From Calothrix membranacea FACHB-236 (lineage in GTDB: Bacteria > Cyanobacteriota > Cyanobacteriia > Cyanobacteriales > Nostocaceae): DNA of 64,000 nt. Within the stretch, counting starts at the first letter, position 1, and each line of letters starts with the position of its first letter. Below are positions 19,017 to 29,578 of the stretch, one piece after another. The notes under the pieces are model-generated. The model was not told where the DNA came from. It did not search any database and was given only the letters and a program-made list of their open reading frames with translations. Made by a program: the position numbers and the translations under genes. The stretch covers positions 1 to 64,000 of the forward strand of contig NZ_JACJPX010000007.1 of assembly GCF_014696315.1 (NCBI RefSeq). The letters run 5' to 3'.

Positions 19017-19670
19017 ATGCCTGCAAATCGGTGCCCTAACCCAAATTGCGAATATTTTAACCGCGCCTTGCCTAACAATGCTAAGGTTTGTCCTTGGTGT
19101 TCTACTCCTTTGGCTAATTTAATTACCCCAACACCAAGTAGACCTACTACACCACAACCACCGCCACCTCCACCACCCCCACTACCAACACCACCTCCAC
19201 CTCCACCTCCACCCATACAACCCGTAGTCAATACACCCAACTATCAACCCCCTGTTAATTATCCCAACGATTATCAACAACGGGTTAATCCCCATACCCC
19301 ACCAGTACAACCTGTTTATACACCACCGCCAACAAGATTACCCATTATCAAGCTGATCCATACCACAGGTAGAGAGTTTCAATGGTCTGGGGAAGTGGGC
19401 TTTATTGGTCGCCGCAGCCAAAGTATGACAATTCCACCAGAAATTGACTTAACTGGTCTGCCTCACGAAGGTATAATTTCTCGTCGTCATGCACGAGTAT
19501 ATTGGGAATGGTCGCAAAATACTTACATGATTGTTGATATGAGTACAAATGGTATTTATTTAAATAACAAGCTCTTGAACCCTGGAATGCAATATAGCCT
19601 ACGTAATGAAGATTTATTGCAGTTTGGTCAGGACAATCTCGTCAGATTTAGCGTTTATATTATGTTTTAA
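19017..19670 (+). CDS. Zinc-ribbon, proline-rich, FHA-domain protein
   Basis: A 217-residue cytoplasmic protein in three parts. Residues 1-35 form a zinc ribbon (CPNPNC, then CPWC). Residues about 38-75 are proline stretches, and the low-complexity proline region continues to about 105. Residues about 115-217 are an FHA domain with GRRSQS, the ISRRHARV core and the STNGIYLNN motif. FHA domains bind phosphothreonine, so it is likely a partner of a Ser/Thr kinase, but no such kinase is in the window. The next genes on the minus strand are His-Asp signalling genes and end convergently with it, 50 bases away. Confidence 0.9.
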   Translation: MPANRCPNPNCEYFNRALPNNAKVCPWCSTPLANLITPTPSRPTTPQPPPPPPPPLPTPPPPPPPPIQPVVNTPNYQPPVNYPNDYQQRVNPHTPPVQPVYTPPPTRLPIIKLIHTTGREFQWSGEVGFIGRRSQSMTIPPEIDLTGLPHEGIISRRHARVYWEWSQNTYMIVDMSTNGIYLNNKLLNPGMQYSLRNEDLLQFGQDNLVRFSVYIMF

Positions 19671-19720
19671 AAATGGGGGCTGGGTAAGACGAATAACAAA
19701 CAGCCAACGCTAAATTTCTA

Positions 19721-22690
19721 TTACATAGCAATTTTACATTTTTGGGTTAAAGGAATAGTAATTAGAAATTTAGTGCCATTTTCTGGCTGTGAAATACATT
19801 CCAAAGAACCACCATGTTTTTTGGTAATAATTTGGTAGCTAATAGCAAGCCCCATACCTGTACCTTTGCCAACAGGTTTAGTGGTGAAGAAGGGGTCAAA
19901 GATTCGCTGTTTAATATTTTCTGGAATTCCTGAACCATTATCGGCAATACTAATTCTTACTTGATTAGTTTGTATAAGTTCGGTTTGGATATAAATTTGG
20001 GGATTTTTTCTAGATAATAATTCTTCCCTTGACCACTGACCATTGATCAGCGAATCTTCTAAGACATCGATCGCATTCACTAAAATATTCATTAATACTT
20101 GGTTTAGCTGCCCAGAGTAACATTCAACTAAGGGTAGGTTGCTATATTCTTTGATCACTGTAATTTTTGCTAATTGATTGTTAGCCTTCAGACGGCTTTG
20201 CAGAATCATCAGCGTACTATCTATTCCCTGATGAATATCAACTGCTTTCATATCAGCTTCATCTAAACGCGAGAAAATTCGCAGCGAAAGCACAATTTCT
20301 CGAATGCGGTTGGCTCCCACTTCCATAGATTTAAGTATTTGTGGAAAATCTGACTTAAGAAAATCTAGTTCTATCAATTCCGCAAAATCTTCAATTTCTG
20401 GCACAGGTCGAGGATAGTATTTTTGATAGAGTTCTAATAGCTGCAGCAAATCCTTGCTATATGTATTGGCATGGTTAAGATTGCCATAAATAAAATTCAC
20501 CGGGTTGTTAATTTCGTGGGCGACACCTGCAACTAATTGTCCCAAACTGGACATCTTTTCACTATGAACTAACTGTGTTTGGGTTTGTTGCAGTTCCCGC
20601 AATGCAGCTTGCAGTTGTTGCGCTTGTTGTCGTAGTCGTGCTTCTGAGTTCAACAAGGCTGCTTCGGCTTGCTTGCGTTCGGTAATGTCACGAAAATACC
20701 AAATTCTGCCGTAACAGTCCCCCGCTGGCGATCGCACTGGTGCTGAATAGCGATCAAAAGTGCGCCCCGATTTGAGTAAAATTTCGTCAAGGCTGTATTC
20801 TTCGGGATGCTGATACAGATACTCAACTTTAGTTAAAAATTCTGTGGGATTCTTTAGTTGATCTAGTACCCATCCTAAGAGTTGGCGATCGTCACCGGTT
20901 TCTATTATTTCTGGTGTAATTTGCCATAAATCGGCAAAATTTTGATTATATGATGCTATTAAGCGATTTTCATCAATAATCAGAATACCATCAATTGAAG
21001 CTTCTTGTTGCGCTTGCAAGATAGCATGACTGCGGAGTAGTGCTTGTTCTGCTTGTTTATGTTGCGTAATATTTGTAGCTGTACCAGTTGTGCCTATAAT
21101 ATTCCCCACTTCATCTCGCAATAAGCAAGCATTACACAACAAATTCAGCCGTCTACCATCTTTAGCCAGAACCACAGCTTCGTAATGAAAGACTGACTCT
21201 TCGTTTAGGGTTTGAGGCACAAGATTCAGGCCTTTGTGAATTTGTTCTGGTGGCTCAAACTCGCTATAGTGACGACCAATCATTTCCTCTGGTTCATAAC
21301 CGTAGATGCTTTTCACCGCCTGGTTCACAAAGATAAAGTATCCTTGGTCATCTACTGACCAAATCATATCTTGGGATGTTTCTACTAAATGACGATACTT
21401 GCCCTCACTCTTGTGCAAAGCTTCTTCAGCTTGTAAGCGCTTGATACCTAAAGCAATCTCATTAGCACTTAATTTCAATGCATCCAAGGTGAGTTCTGTT
21501 AGGGGATGACGGGCAAACATTGCAATTACACCGACTAAATTCCCGTCCAAAATTAAAGGATATCCAGCAAAAGCAACCATTCCTTCGCGCTTGGCCCACT
21601 CTTTATCCCCTACACGCGGATCTTCTAAAACTGCATTAGTCAAGTGAGGTTGACGTTCTGCAGCAATTAATCCAATTTTAAACATCCCTACAGGAACAAG
21701 TCTGTGGGGCCCATCTATATGGGTATACATTCCCGAACTAGCTTGAAGTTCCAGCACATTTTCCTGGGAATTCAAAATCCAAATCCGAGCAAAGGCTGCA
21801 TCAAGATGTTTGACTATAGCATCAGTACAACCTTTCAAACTTGCTTCTAATGTAGAGCTTTGAGTAATAGCACTATTAACTTCTACATGAAATGCAGCTA
21901 AAGATACTTTTTCTGCTAACGCTAATTCTGCTTCTTTCCGCGCAGTAATATCTTGACAAGTGACTAAAATCCCAATGAAATTACTTTGCTCATCTTGTAA
22001 GGGAATTTTATTAGTTTCTAACCATAGTTGTTTGCCATCTGCTTTTATATAGCGTTGGACAAGACCATACTCTGGTTTTTGGGATTCTATAACTTGGAAA
22101 TCTGACTCCCAAAACCAGTTGACACTGTCTTGGTATTTCATTATGTCATAATCAGTTTTGCCAATAATCTGATTGGGACAATCTATTCCTATGATTTCAG
22201 CAAATTTTTGATTGCAACCCAAATACACGGAATTATAATCTTTCCAATAAGTTGCAAGAGGAATATTATTGATTACCTGTTGCAAAATCTGTTGTGATGA
22301 AAAAAGTTTATTTTCCTGGGATTTTTGTTTTGTGATATCACGTATAATTCCCACTAAAAATTGATTACCAAATTCATCTTCAATCCGAGATTTTTTAATT
22401 AAGAAGCAGCGAGTTACACCATCAGAGTTAGTTAAACATTCCTCTGTTTCATTAACGATGCCAGTATTAAATACAAGTTCATCTTTCTGATGCAGCCTAT
22501 CTGCTTGTTTTTTAGGAAAGATGTCATAGTCTGACTTACCAATTAATTCTGATTGCTGAAATCCGATAAAACTACAATAGGCATCATTGAGAAATACCCA
22601 CTGATGTTGGCGGTCTTTGACAAATACTAGATCGGATATACCATGAAGTATCTGGGCTAGAAACTCAGGATATAAACTTACTTCTTGCAT
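19721..22690 (-). CDS. Hybrid-free sensor histidine kinase with four PAS domains and one GAF domain
   Basis: A 989-residue soluble kinase with no membrane helix. Order: PAS (about 5-125), PAS (about 130-255), GAF (about 265-420), PAS (about 430-550), PAS (about 565-690), a coiled-coil linker, HisKA with phospho-His725 in [10 protein letters not shown], and an ATPase domain with [19 protein letters not shown] and [11 protein letters not shown]. All catalytic boxes are present. I prefer the ATG at 22690 because AAGGT lies 9 bases upstream. The ORF could be extended to 22807 but without a good ribosome site. It probably signals to the receiver proteins encoded just upstream (22887 and 24532). 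The input signal cannot be read. Confidence 0.92.
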   Translation of the reverse strand: MQEVSLYPEFLAQILHGISDLVFVKDRQHQWVFLNDAYCSFIGFQQSELIGKSDYDIFPKKQADRLHQKDELVFNTGIVNETEECLTNSDGVTRCFLIKKSRIEDEFGNQFLVGIIRDITKQKSQENKLFSSQQILQQVINNIPLATYWKDYNSVYLGCNQKFAEIIGIDCPNQIIGKTDYDIMKYQDSVNWFWESDFQVIESQKPEYGLVQRYIKADGKQLWLETNKIPLQDEQSNFIGILVTCQDITARKEAELALAEKVSLAAFHVEVNSAITQSSTLEASLKGCTDAIVKHLDAAFARIWILNSQENVLELQASSGMYTHIDGPHRLVPVGMFKIGLIAAERQPHLTNAVLEDPRVGDKEWAKREGMVAFAGYPLILDGNLVGVIAMFARHPLTELTLDALKLSANEIALGIKRLQAEEALHKSEGKYRHLVETSQDMIWSVDDQGYFIFVNQAVKSIYGYEPEEMIGRHYSEFEPPEQIHKGLNLVPQTLNEESVFHYEAVVLAKDGRRLNLLCNACLLRDEVGNIIGTTGTATNITQHKQAEQALLRSHAILQAQQEASIDGILIIDENRLIASYNQNFADLWQITPEIIETGDDRQLLGWVLDQLKNPTEFLTKVEYLYQHPEEYSLDEILLKSGRTFDRYSAPVRSPAGDCYGRIWYFRDITERKQAEAALLNSEARLRQQAQQLQAALRELQQTQTQLVHSEKMSSLGQLVAGVAHEINNPVNFIYGNLNHANTYSKDLLQLLELYQKYYPRPVPEIEDFAELIELDFLKSDFPQILKSMEVGANRIREIVLSLRIFSRLDEADMKAVDIHQGIDSTLMILQSRLKANNQLAKITVIKEYSNLPLVECYSGQLNQVLMNILVNAIDVLEDSLINGQWSREELLSRKNPQIYIQTELIQTNQVRISIADNGSGIPENIKQRIFDPFFTTKPVGKGTGMGLAISYQIITKKHGGSLECISQPENGTKFLITIPLTQKCKIAM

Positions 22691-22886
22691 ATTATCTTTA
22701 CCTTGCTCTTCTGCTAAGAATGCCTGGATAATGACATTATTAGTTAGATAAAAATTATTGTTGCATAACATACATTTGTAGTCATATATATGCTCAAATA
22801 TATACACTATATATACAATTAAAATTACATATTTGAAGCTAAAAAAATATTTTGTTTAAAGAATATATTTTTTTTCAAAATATTTC

Positions 22887-24092
22887 TTATACATTGCTAG
22901 AACAAAGCTGCAAATTATTTATATTTTCACCTATCTTTTTAGTTAGCAAATACTTATCAAGTATGCCCATTACCTTGTCGGTAGTTATGGGTTTATTGAT
23001 AAAGTAAGTAGCACCATAGACAGTAGAACGCACCTTATCGAAAGAACCATTACTGCTGGTTAAAATGACTAATGGTGTTTGAGAGAAAGTAGATATTTTG
23101 CGTAATTTATTGCAAAGTTCATACCCATTTATTCCAGGCATGAGCAAATCTATAAAAATAAAATCAGGTTGATTTTGAATGAGAAGAGGTAGCGCTTGTA
23201 TGGGGTCTTGAATACCAATAAATCTCAGCCCATGTGAAGTAATAATTCTCTCTAGAGCTTTACATATTTGAGGGCTGTCATCTACACAAGCTATTAAAGG
23301 AATACGCTGTTGATTGACTGGGATATTAGTATGATTTTTGTTGTGTAGCATAGCTGGCAAAGGTAAATCTGGTACTTCTATAAGTTCCGTAATTCCTTTA
23401 CGAATATATGGTAGTAAAGACTGGGTAAACGGTAACACATTCTGCTTTAATCTCACAGCTAAATCTAATAGAGTGTATTTGCCGTTAATAATGCTTACAA
23501 AGTTCTTATAAATAGCAGGGCTGACTTCTTGTTGGAGTTGTGCTGGTTTACATAGAACTGGTGCTAAATTAGGAGAAATACTTGTTAAACCAGCTGTTGT
23601 CCAATTATTCCATGAGTCTTGCATTTGTTGTAGAGATATCTGAGTACTTGTTGAAATAACTGGTATTTTGGGCGTTACTTCTGGCTTGAGTTCATAAGTC
23701 AAAGGGGCAATATATATTTGTTGAGCTAAATCAAATAAAATTTCTGCTACTACATTTTCGACAATAGTTTCTATCTGTTTTGATTTTGGCTGTTGCTGAG
23801 ATAATTTTCCTAAAAGAATATAATCCCAATAATCTCGAGCAATATCTGGAATCTGTAACTGAATTTTATTAACCTCAATTTGAGGAAAATGTTGGGAAAC
23901 ATACCTATAAAAACGCCGACCAGGATGAGTCCCTCCAGTCGCCCAAATTATCTGTCCAAAGCGATAATAAAAAGTCCATTTAATACCTTGGCGATTTTTA
24001 ATAATTAATTCGCCACTGTATTGATAATTAAGATAATTGGGCATTTCTTGTAAAAGGTTAATTAAGCTACTTATTTTTAAGATTTTCATCAT
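22887..24092 (-). CDS. PatA-like response regulator (PATAN plus REC)
   Basis: A 401-residue protein. The N-terminal region (about 1-235) is of the PATAN/DUF4388 type found in PatA, PixG and related cyanobacterial regulators. A C-terminal receiver domain (about 265-385) has the acidic pair in ACVDDSPQ, the phospho-Asp in FIFIDLLMPG, LTSS, and Lys in NKPI. There is no DNA-binding domain, so output is by protein contact, as in pattern, phototaxis or motility regulators. This follows from family knowledge; the process is unknown. The gene lies between a histidine kinase and a multi-receiver regulator on the same strand, but gaps of 196 and 439 bases make one operon uncertain. Confidence 0.85.
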   Translation of the reverse strand: MMKILKISSLINLLQEMPNYLNYQYSGELIIKNRQGIKWTFYYRFGQIIWATGGTHPGRRFYRYVSQHFPQIEVNKIQLQIPDIARDYWDYILLGKLSQQQPKSKQIETIVENVVAEILFDLAQQIYIAPLTYELKPEVTPKIPVISTSTQISLQQMQDSWNNWTTAGLTSISPNLAPVLCKPAQLQQEVSPAIYKNFVSIINGKYTLLDLAVRLKQNVLPFTQSLLPYIRKGITELIEVPDLPLPAMLHNKNHTNIPVNQQRIPLIACVDDSPQICKALERIITSHGLRFIGIQDPIQALPLLIQNQPDFIFIDLLMPGINGYELCNKLRKISTFSQTPLVILTSSNGSFDKVRSTVYGATYFINKPITTDKVMGILDKYLLTKKIGENINNLQLCSSNV

Positions 24093-24531
24093 CTGATATT
24101 GATAAAAAGAACAAACTAATAGATGCTGCTATCTAAGGTATCAAATGCTACTTTACATAATTGCAGCACTTTTATCCTACGTAGGCGAGAGTATATAAAA
24201 AATTTTTGAGGAATCTGTGAGTAAGTAGAATTTAGAAGCTTGTAGCTTTTTGTCGTAGAGGTTCACATTGCTTAATATGCCTGCGCTTCATAGCTTTTAC
24301 GCAATTCTTTAAAATACAAAAGCTATATATAATACATTAATATTTTAAGTCGAACTGGAAAGATGGCACTTTTAGCTCTTTCAAGAGTCGCATTCATACC
24401 ATGTCTCTAAATCCAGGCTACAGATAATTCTCCCCCTGCCCCTCTACTGCCTATGTATAGACATATTTTGGAGAATTGGTATAACTCTGGAGCTATCCGC
24501 TTCAGAAGTTTTTTGGTGTTGCGATCGCTAT
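24093..24531. other. Intergenic region with a possible decayed miniature element
   Basis: No coding-looking ORF. ATACCA near 24397 and TTGGTAT near 24474 could be worn terminal repeats of a miniature element, but the match is short. The rest is AT-rich and should contain the promoter of the PatA-like gene. Confidence 0.35.
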
Positions 24532-26400
24532 TTAGCGTTGCTCTAGCCGATTGCGTACACGAGTTAATAATTCTTTTGCGATTACAGGTTTATAAAGAAA
24601 GTCATTGCCACCAGCAGTAAAGCATTGCTGTATAGTCTCGGCATCTGTATGACCCGATAAAAATAAAATTGGCAATTTCTGCCAGCGAAAATCGTTACGA
24701 ATAACTTGGCATAAATCAATTCCGCTGATAGTTGAAGATAGAGAATTAGTTGAGTCAGATAGTTCAATATCTAAAATCAATAAATCGGGATCTGTTTGTT
24801 CCAAGGTTTGCCAAAAATTCTGTGGAGAATCGAGTAGCGTCAGATGATAACCCCAAGGTTGCAAAAGGTGGCGTAGAAGATGCAACATTTGCCGATCATC
24901 TTCCATAATCAGCAGTTTTTGCTGAATTGGGCCGGACTGTTGCAGTACTTGAGTCACAGCTTTTAAAACTTGGTTAGCAGCGATTGGCTTTTGCAAAAAT
25001 AGCTTACTGCCTAATCTAGCCGCTTCTAGCCGATGAGCAAAATCTTCCTTTGCCGTTAACACTAGAACTGGCAGGTTAGGATGCTGGGTATACAATGTTG
25101 CGAGAAAATTTAAACCACTACCTGGCGCACCAGGAAAGTTGAGATCCAGTAAAATCACATCTGGACGATTTTCAGCCAAAAAGCTTTCGGCTTGCTTTAA
25201 ATCTGTGGCAACTTCTACGAAAATTCCTTGAGCAGCTGCTTTAGTCGCCAGATGTCTTGCAAGCACTGCATCGTCATCCACAATGAGCAAGGTAATGCCA
25301 TTAACAACCTTGGATTCAGTCGCCTGTGCTTGATTGCTTCCGGCTTTGGCTGATTGCATTTCCTGGTGCAATGCACTTACCAAGTGAGCTAACTGCTTAA
25401 CTTGGGAGGCAGAAATGGATTCTGGTTGTGTGAGGATCTGTTGAATTTGTTGTGAGAGATGGGAAGCTTCACCTAAACCAAAACTACCCAATGAACCCAT
25501 GAGAGTGTGTGCTTCGTGTTCTGCTGCTTGCTGTAGTTCTGGGGAAATTTGACCATTTTTTAATGCTTTCACAGCTTCTTGAATAATCAAGAGGCGATCG
25601 CAATAAGTTTCGCGCATCTCTTCCCACACATCTGAAATAAATGTGGTAAGCGATGATGGGGTCAAAATTGGCGAAGTTAGAGATTGTTCTTTGGGGCTTT
25701 CCTGTTCTCTGGGTTTGAGGCGATATCCTAGTTTGTAAATAGTTTCAAAAATTTCTCCTACGCCAGCTTTTTTCAACTTATTCCGCAAGCCTTTGACATG
25801 TGTTCGCACAGCCCACTCGCTGGGAGATTCATCACTTGTCCATAGCCGATCAATTAATAAACTAGCACTGAAGATATGGTCTGGATTTCTTAAAAAAAGT
25901 TCTAAAATTGCATACTCTTTGGGTGTAAGAATAACAGGCTGCCCTTGATAAGTTACTTGGCAATTATTAGGATTGAAGCATAATTCACCCCATTCCAACA
26001 GAGGCGATCGCGTGATGTAACTACGCCGCAGCAGCGATCGCACCCTAGCCATAAATTCATCCAGATTAACTGGTTTCACCATATAGTCATCAGCACCAGC
26101 ATCTAGGCCAATGACTTTATTCATCACGTTGTCGAGTGCAGTCAACAACAAGATTGGCGTGTTTTGATTGGGCGATCGCTCAACATTACCATTTTGTAGG
26201 CGGAGGCGTTTACAGAAATTGATGCCATCGAGCTTGGGTAAAATTAGATCCAGAACAATCAAGTCATAAACAGAACTTTGCGCCAGATCCCAACCTTGTT
26301 GTCCATCTGGTGCTAATTCTACCTGGTAGTTCTGAGCCATGAGAGTTGCTCTGAGCAGTTGGGCAAGACTCTCATCATCTTCTATTAATAACAATTTCAC
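24532..26400 (-). CDS. Response regulator REC-wHTH-HPt-REC-REC
   Basis: A 622-residue regulator with five modules. REC1 (1-120) has Asp51 in IVLDLILP. It is followed by an OmpR/PhoB-type winged helix (about 130-230, ending YKLGYRLKP), an HPt domain (about 255-350) with phospho-His in HEAHTLMGSLGSFG, then REC2 (about 370-490, LLDLNFPGA) and REC3 (about 495-620, LLILDIEL). In REC3 a Ser/Thr-rich insert, SDSTNSLSSTIS, follows the phospho-Asp strand, which is unusual there. The architecture implies an internal phosphorelay ending in DNA binding. It begins at the ATG at 26400. The likely partner is the PAS/GAF kinase nearby. Target genes are unknown. Confidence 0.9.
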   Translation of the reverse strand: MKLLLIEDDESLAQLLRATLMAQNYQVELAPDGQQGWDLAQSSVYDLIVLDLILPKLDGINFCKRLRLQNGNVERSPNQNTPILLLTALDNVMNKVIGLDAGADDYMVKPVNLDEFMARVRSLLRRSYITRSPLLEWGELCFNPNNCQVTYQGQPVILTPKEYAILELFLRNPDHIFSASLLIDRLWTSDESPSEWAVRTHVKGLRNKLKKAGVGEIFETIYKLGYRLKPREQESPKEQSLTSPILTPSSLTTFISDVWEEMRETYCDRLLIIQEAVKALKNGQISPELQQAAEHEAHTLMGSLGSFGLGEASHLSQQIQQILTQPESISASQVKQLAHLVSALHQEMQSAKAGSNQAQATESKVVNGITLLIVDDDAVLARHLATKAAAQGIFVEVATDLKQAESFLAENRPDVILLDLNFPGAPGSGLNFLATLYTQHPNLPVLVLTAKEDFAHRLEAARLGSKLFLQKPIAANQVLKAVTQVLQQSGPIQQKLLIMEDDRQMLHLLRHLLQPWGYHLTLLDSPQNFWQTLEQTDPDLLILDIELSDSTNSLSSTISGIDLCQVIRNDFRWQKLPILFLSGHTDAETIQQCFTAGGNDFLYKPVIAKELLTRVRNRLEQR

Positions 26401-26867
26401 ACTGGCTCTATCCTCAAAGCTGTTAGAGGTTGCTGGCGATGTCTACGACGGGCTAAGCCTACGCAATTAGGCAGAAAATTTACTTGAGCTTTTTTGTACT
26501 AAATCAAAAAAGCTGGCTATTGTGTTGTTTTTCTACTGAATTTAGATTTCCCCAAAAAAATTAGCTACTAACAAAAATCTGCGATTTTTCCATTTTTTCG
26601 CGAGAAAAGAGAACAAAGCATAATTTTGGATTTTGGATTTTGGATTTTTTTTATCTCCCTCATCCCCCTTATCTTCCGCATCCCTTCCTAGTCAGAAATT
26701 TCTTGAGTTAGCCTTCAGAAGAGGAATATGGCCGAAACCTTCAGGGTAAGGTAAGCGTCAATAGCGTCAGCATTTATGCGAAATTAGTCCAGATGCTATT
26801 TTTTACTGTTGGATAAAGTAGTTGAGATAATTAAAGTACAAACTAAAACTCTAAATTGTAAATTGGT
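26401..26867. other. Divergent intergenic region with a TTTTGGA array
   Basis: Between the minus-strand regulator and lptA. It includes about three TTTTGGA units (26633-26650) and a CT-rich stretch after it. No coding-looking ORF. It should hold promoters for both flanking genes, but I could not place them with confidence. Confidence 0.4.
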
Positions 26868-27365
26868 ATGATACTCTCCTATAAATTTCCGCGATCGCAA
26901 ATACGCCGCTTACTCTTAGCTTTAGTGTTACCTGCTACAATCTTTGGTTCAGTAGCTTTTCCTTCCCAAATGCAAACCGTTACTGCTCAAACATCTGCTG
27001 GAAATCGTCCACTGACGATTCGCTCGGATGTTCAAGAATATGATGCCAAAAGTCAAGTAGTAACTGCTCGTGGTAATGTGCAAATGTTGTATCCTTCTCG
27101 TCAGATTCAAGCAACAGCAGCCCAAGCACAATACTTTAGCAAGGAACGCCGCATTGATTTCAGCGGCAATGTCTATATTTTGCAACAGGGTGGCAATAGT
27201 ATTCGTGCAGAGAAGGTGACTTATTTGATTGATGAGGGAAGATTTGTGGCGTTACCGCAATCAAATCGTCAAGTAGAGTCAATTTATATGGTACAGGACG
27301 GTGAAACTGGCGGACAATCTGCCAGACCTGCCCCAAAAACACCACCTCTCAAAGGTTCTAATTAG
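26868..27365 (+). CDS. lptA: LptA/OstA-like periplasmic LPS-transport protein
   Basis: A 165-residue exported protein. The N-terminal signal (RRLLLALVLPATIFGSVAF) is followed by an OstA-type beta-jellyroll domain with the repeating pattern RSDVQEYDAKSQVVTARGNV and ARGNVQ/FSGNVY turns. The family bridges the periplasm and carries lipopolysaccharide to the outer membrane. It is followed 30 bases later by lptB and then by lptF/G, so this is a classic export gene set. I assign LptA by domain and context. It is close to the usual size. The start ATG at 26868 has only a weak ribosome site. Confidence 0.87.
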   Translation: MILSYKFPRSQIRRLLLALVLPATIFGSVAFPSQMQTVTAQTSAGNRPLTIRSDVQEYDAKSQVVTARGNVQMLYPSRQIQATAAQAQYFSKERRIDFSGNVYILQQGGNSIRAEKVTYLIDEGRFVALPQSNRQVESIYMVQDGETGGQSARPAPKTPPLKGSN

Positions 27366-27395
27366 TAGTAGTGATTCTTAAGGGGCATCTCTAGC

Positions 27396-28124
27396 GTGAA
27401 AATTGTCTTAGAGAACATCCATAAATCTTACGGCAAGCGCCAGATTGTTAATCGTGTCAGTCTTTCTGTTGCCCAAGGAGAAGTCGTAGGTTTACTAGGC
27501 CCCAATGGCGCTGGTAAAACCACAACTTTTTATATTGCCACAGGCTTAGAAAAACCAAATCAAGGAAAAGTCTGGCTAGATAATTTGGATATTACTACAA
27601 TGGCAATGCACAAAAGAGCAAGATTGGGCATTGGCTATCTGGCGCAGGAAGCGAGTGTATTTCGCCAGCTTTCAGTACGAGACAACATACTTCTAGTTTT
27701 AGAGCAAACTAATGTGCCACACTGGGAATGGTCGGGGCGAGTACAAAATTTACTGCGGGAGTTTCGCTTAGAAAAAGTGGCTAACAGTAAAGGAATTCAA
27801 CTTTCTGGTGGAGAACGACGGCGAACTGAACTAGCTAGAGCTTTAGCGGCTGGTAGAGAAGGGCCAAAATTTCTACTATTGGATGAACCATTTGCAGGAG
27901 TCGATCCAATTGCGGTTTCGGAAATTCAGCAAATTGTAGCCCGACTACGCGATCGCGGCATGGGTATTTTAATTACAGATCACAATGTCCGCGAAACCCT
28001 AGCCATTACTGATCGCGCTTATATCATGCGTGAAGGACAAATTCTCGCCTTTGGTAATGCCAATGAACTTTATAATAATCCCCTGGTGCGCCAATATTAC
28101 TTGGGGGATAATTTCCAAGTATAA
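27396..28124 (+). CDS. lptB: LPS export ATPase
   Basis: A 242-residue cytoplasmic ABC ATPase that powers lipopolysaccharide extraction from the inner membrane. It shows Walker A GPNGAGKTT, signature LSGGERRR, Walker B FLLLDEP followed by FAGVDP, and the switch region ITDHNVRET. The FAGVDPIAV pattern is typical of LptB. The start is GTG at 27396 with AGGGGC upstream. It is 30 bases after lptA and 192 bases before the lptF/G permease. Confidence 0.96.
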   Translation: MKIVLENIHKSYGKRQIVNRVSLSVAQGEVVGLLGPNGAGKTTTFYIATGLEKPNQGKVWLDNLDITTMAMHKRARLGIGYLAQEASVFRQLSVRDNILLVLEQTNVPHWEWSGRVQNLLREFRLEKVANSKGIQLSGGERRRTELARALAAGREGPKFLLLDEPFAGVDPIAVSEIQQIVARLRDRGMGILITDHNVRETLAITDRAYIMREGQILAFGNANELYNNPLVRQYYLGDNFQV

Positions 28125-28316
28125 AATAAGAGAAATTAAATAACAATTTACCTAAAATTGTTTAACCTTAATTATTGAGTATTAATTTAGATTTTTCAGC
28201 TAGTTTTCATTCAACACTAAATTCATATTATTCTGAGCTATATCTAATGAGATAGCAATCCAAAATTATAAATTTTAAATGTCAAATGACATAAATATTT
28301 AATTTTAAGTTAGCCT

Positions 28317-29492
28317 ATGGTATCAAAAAAGCTCACATCTTTCTATAGCCTCAATTCGCTGATGCCTTTTACGATCATGGATCGCTATCTCACCAGCGAA
28401 TTGCTACCACCATTTTTATTTGGAGTGGGGGCTTTTTCGTCAATTGGTGTGACAATTGATGCCGTATTTGACTTAGTCAGAAAAATTGTAGAATCTGGGT
28501 TACCAATAGACATTGCCATTCAGGTTTTCTTATTAAAACTGCCAACTTTCATTGTTTTAGCCTTCCCTATGTCCACGCTCTTAGCTACTTTGATGACTTA
28601 TAGTCGTCTTTCTAGCGAGAGTGAACTAATCGCTTTGCGTGGCTGTGGGGTAAGTGTTTATCGCATGGTTTTGACTGCTGTAATGTTAAGTTTGGTAGTA
28701 ACAGGCTTGACATTTTTATTTAATGAACAAATCGCACCAGCTGCCAGTTATCAAGCAAATATGACTTTAGAGAAGGCTTTAAAGTCAGACAAGCCAATGT
28801 TGAAGCAGCAAAATATTTTCTATCCTGAATATCGGGATATTAAACAAAAAGATGGTACTAACAGCAGGATACTGACACGCTTATTCTATGCTGACCAATT
28901 TGATGGTCAGCAGATGAAAGGTTTAACAATTATTGATCGTTCAGAGGAAGGTTTAAATCAGATTGTTGTAGCAGAATCGGGGCAATGGAACGGTTCGCAA
29001 AACGTTTGGGATTTTTATAATGGCACTATTTATTTAGTATCTCCCGATCGCTCTTATCGCAACATTTTAAGGTTTGAACACCAACAACTGCGACTACCCC
29101 GCACACCATTAAGTTTGGCAGAAAAAAGCCGCGATTACGGCGAGATGAATATTTCCGAAGCCCTAGAACAGCTAGCCGTAGAACGTCTTGGTGGCGATCG
29201 CCAAAAAATTCGTAAATTAGAGGTGCGGATTCAACAAAAAATCGCCTTACCCTTTGTTTGTGTAGTTTTCGGCTTAGTAGGCGCAGCGATGGGTAGCATA
29301 CCCCAACGCACCGGACGCGGTACCAGTTTTGGTATTAGCGTGATTGTCATTTTCTCCTATTACTTACTCAGCTTTATTACTGGCGCTTTAGGACAAGCAA
29401 ATGTGCTATCTCCCTTTGTGGGAGCTTGGTTACCCAACTTTATCGGCTTAGGAACAGGGTTATTTTTATTAATGCGAGTTGCTCAAAGGTAG
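28317..29492 (+). CDS. LptF/LptG-family permease
   Basis: A 391-residue inner-membrane protein of the YjgP/YjgQ type, which pairs with LptB to lift lipopolysaccharide out of the membrane. N-terminal helices (about 30-170) and three C-terminal helices (about 300-388) flank a periplasmic beta-jellyroll region. The MDRYLTSELLPPFLFG start of the domain is typical. Only one permease gene is present, as is often seen in cyanobacteria, so it may form a homodimer (inference). The start may also be Met21 (28377). The stop TAG is formed by the start of the heptamer block at 29490. Confidence 0.9.
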   Translation: MVSKKLTSFYSLNSLMPFTIMDRYLTSELLPPFLFGVGAFSSIGVTIDAVFDLVRKIVESGLPIDIAIQVFLLKLPTFIVLAFPMSTLLATLMTYSRLSSESELIALRGCGVSVYRMVLTAVMLSLVVTGLTFLFNEQIAPAASYQANMTLEKALKSDKPMLKQQNIFYPEYRDIKQKDGTNSRILTRLFYADQFDGQQMKGLTIIDRSEEGLNQIVVAESGQWNGSQNVWDFYNGTIYLVSPDRSYRNILRFEHQQLRLPRTPLSLAEKSRDYGEMNISEALEQLAVERLGGDRQKIRKLEVRIQQKIALPFVCVVFGLVGAAMGSIPQRTGRGTSFGISVIVIFSYYLLSFITGALGQANVLSPFVGAWLPNFIGLGTGLFLLMRVAQR

Positions 29493-29578
29493 GGAATGGG
29501 GCATAGGGCATAGGGCATAGGTAATTGGTAATTGGTAATCTCTCCTTGTCTCCCAGTCCCCAGTCCCCAACCCCCTCA
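29490..29578. repeat. Short composite heptamer block from stop codon to stop codon
   Basis: The block fills the gap between the convergent lptF/G and CBS-CP12 genes. It has GGGGCAT/GGGCATA units, TAATTGG units, a CTCCTTGTCTCC section, then CCCCAGT/CCCCAAC units. Its first bases make the TAG of lptF/G and its far end adjoins the TGA of the CBS-CP12 gene. The order matches the longer block at 7502-7729. Confidence 0.8.

Noticed and set aside
24393-24485. Miniature element with ATACCA and TTGGTAT ends
   Set aside because: Only 6-7 bases match and no internal structure is clear, so I did not list it as an element.
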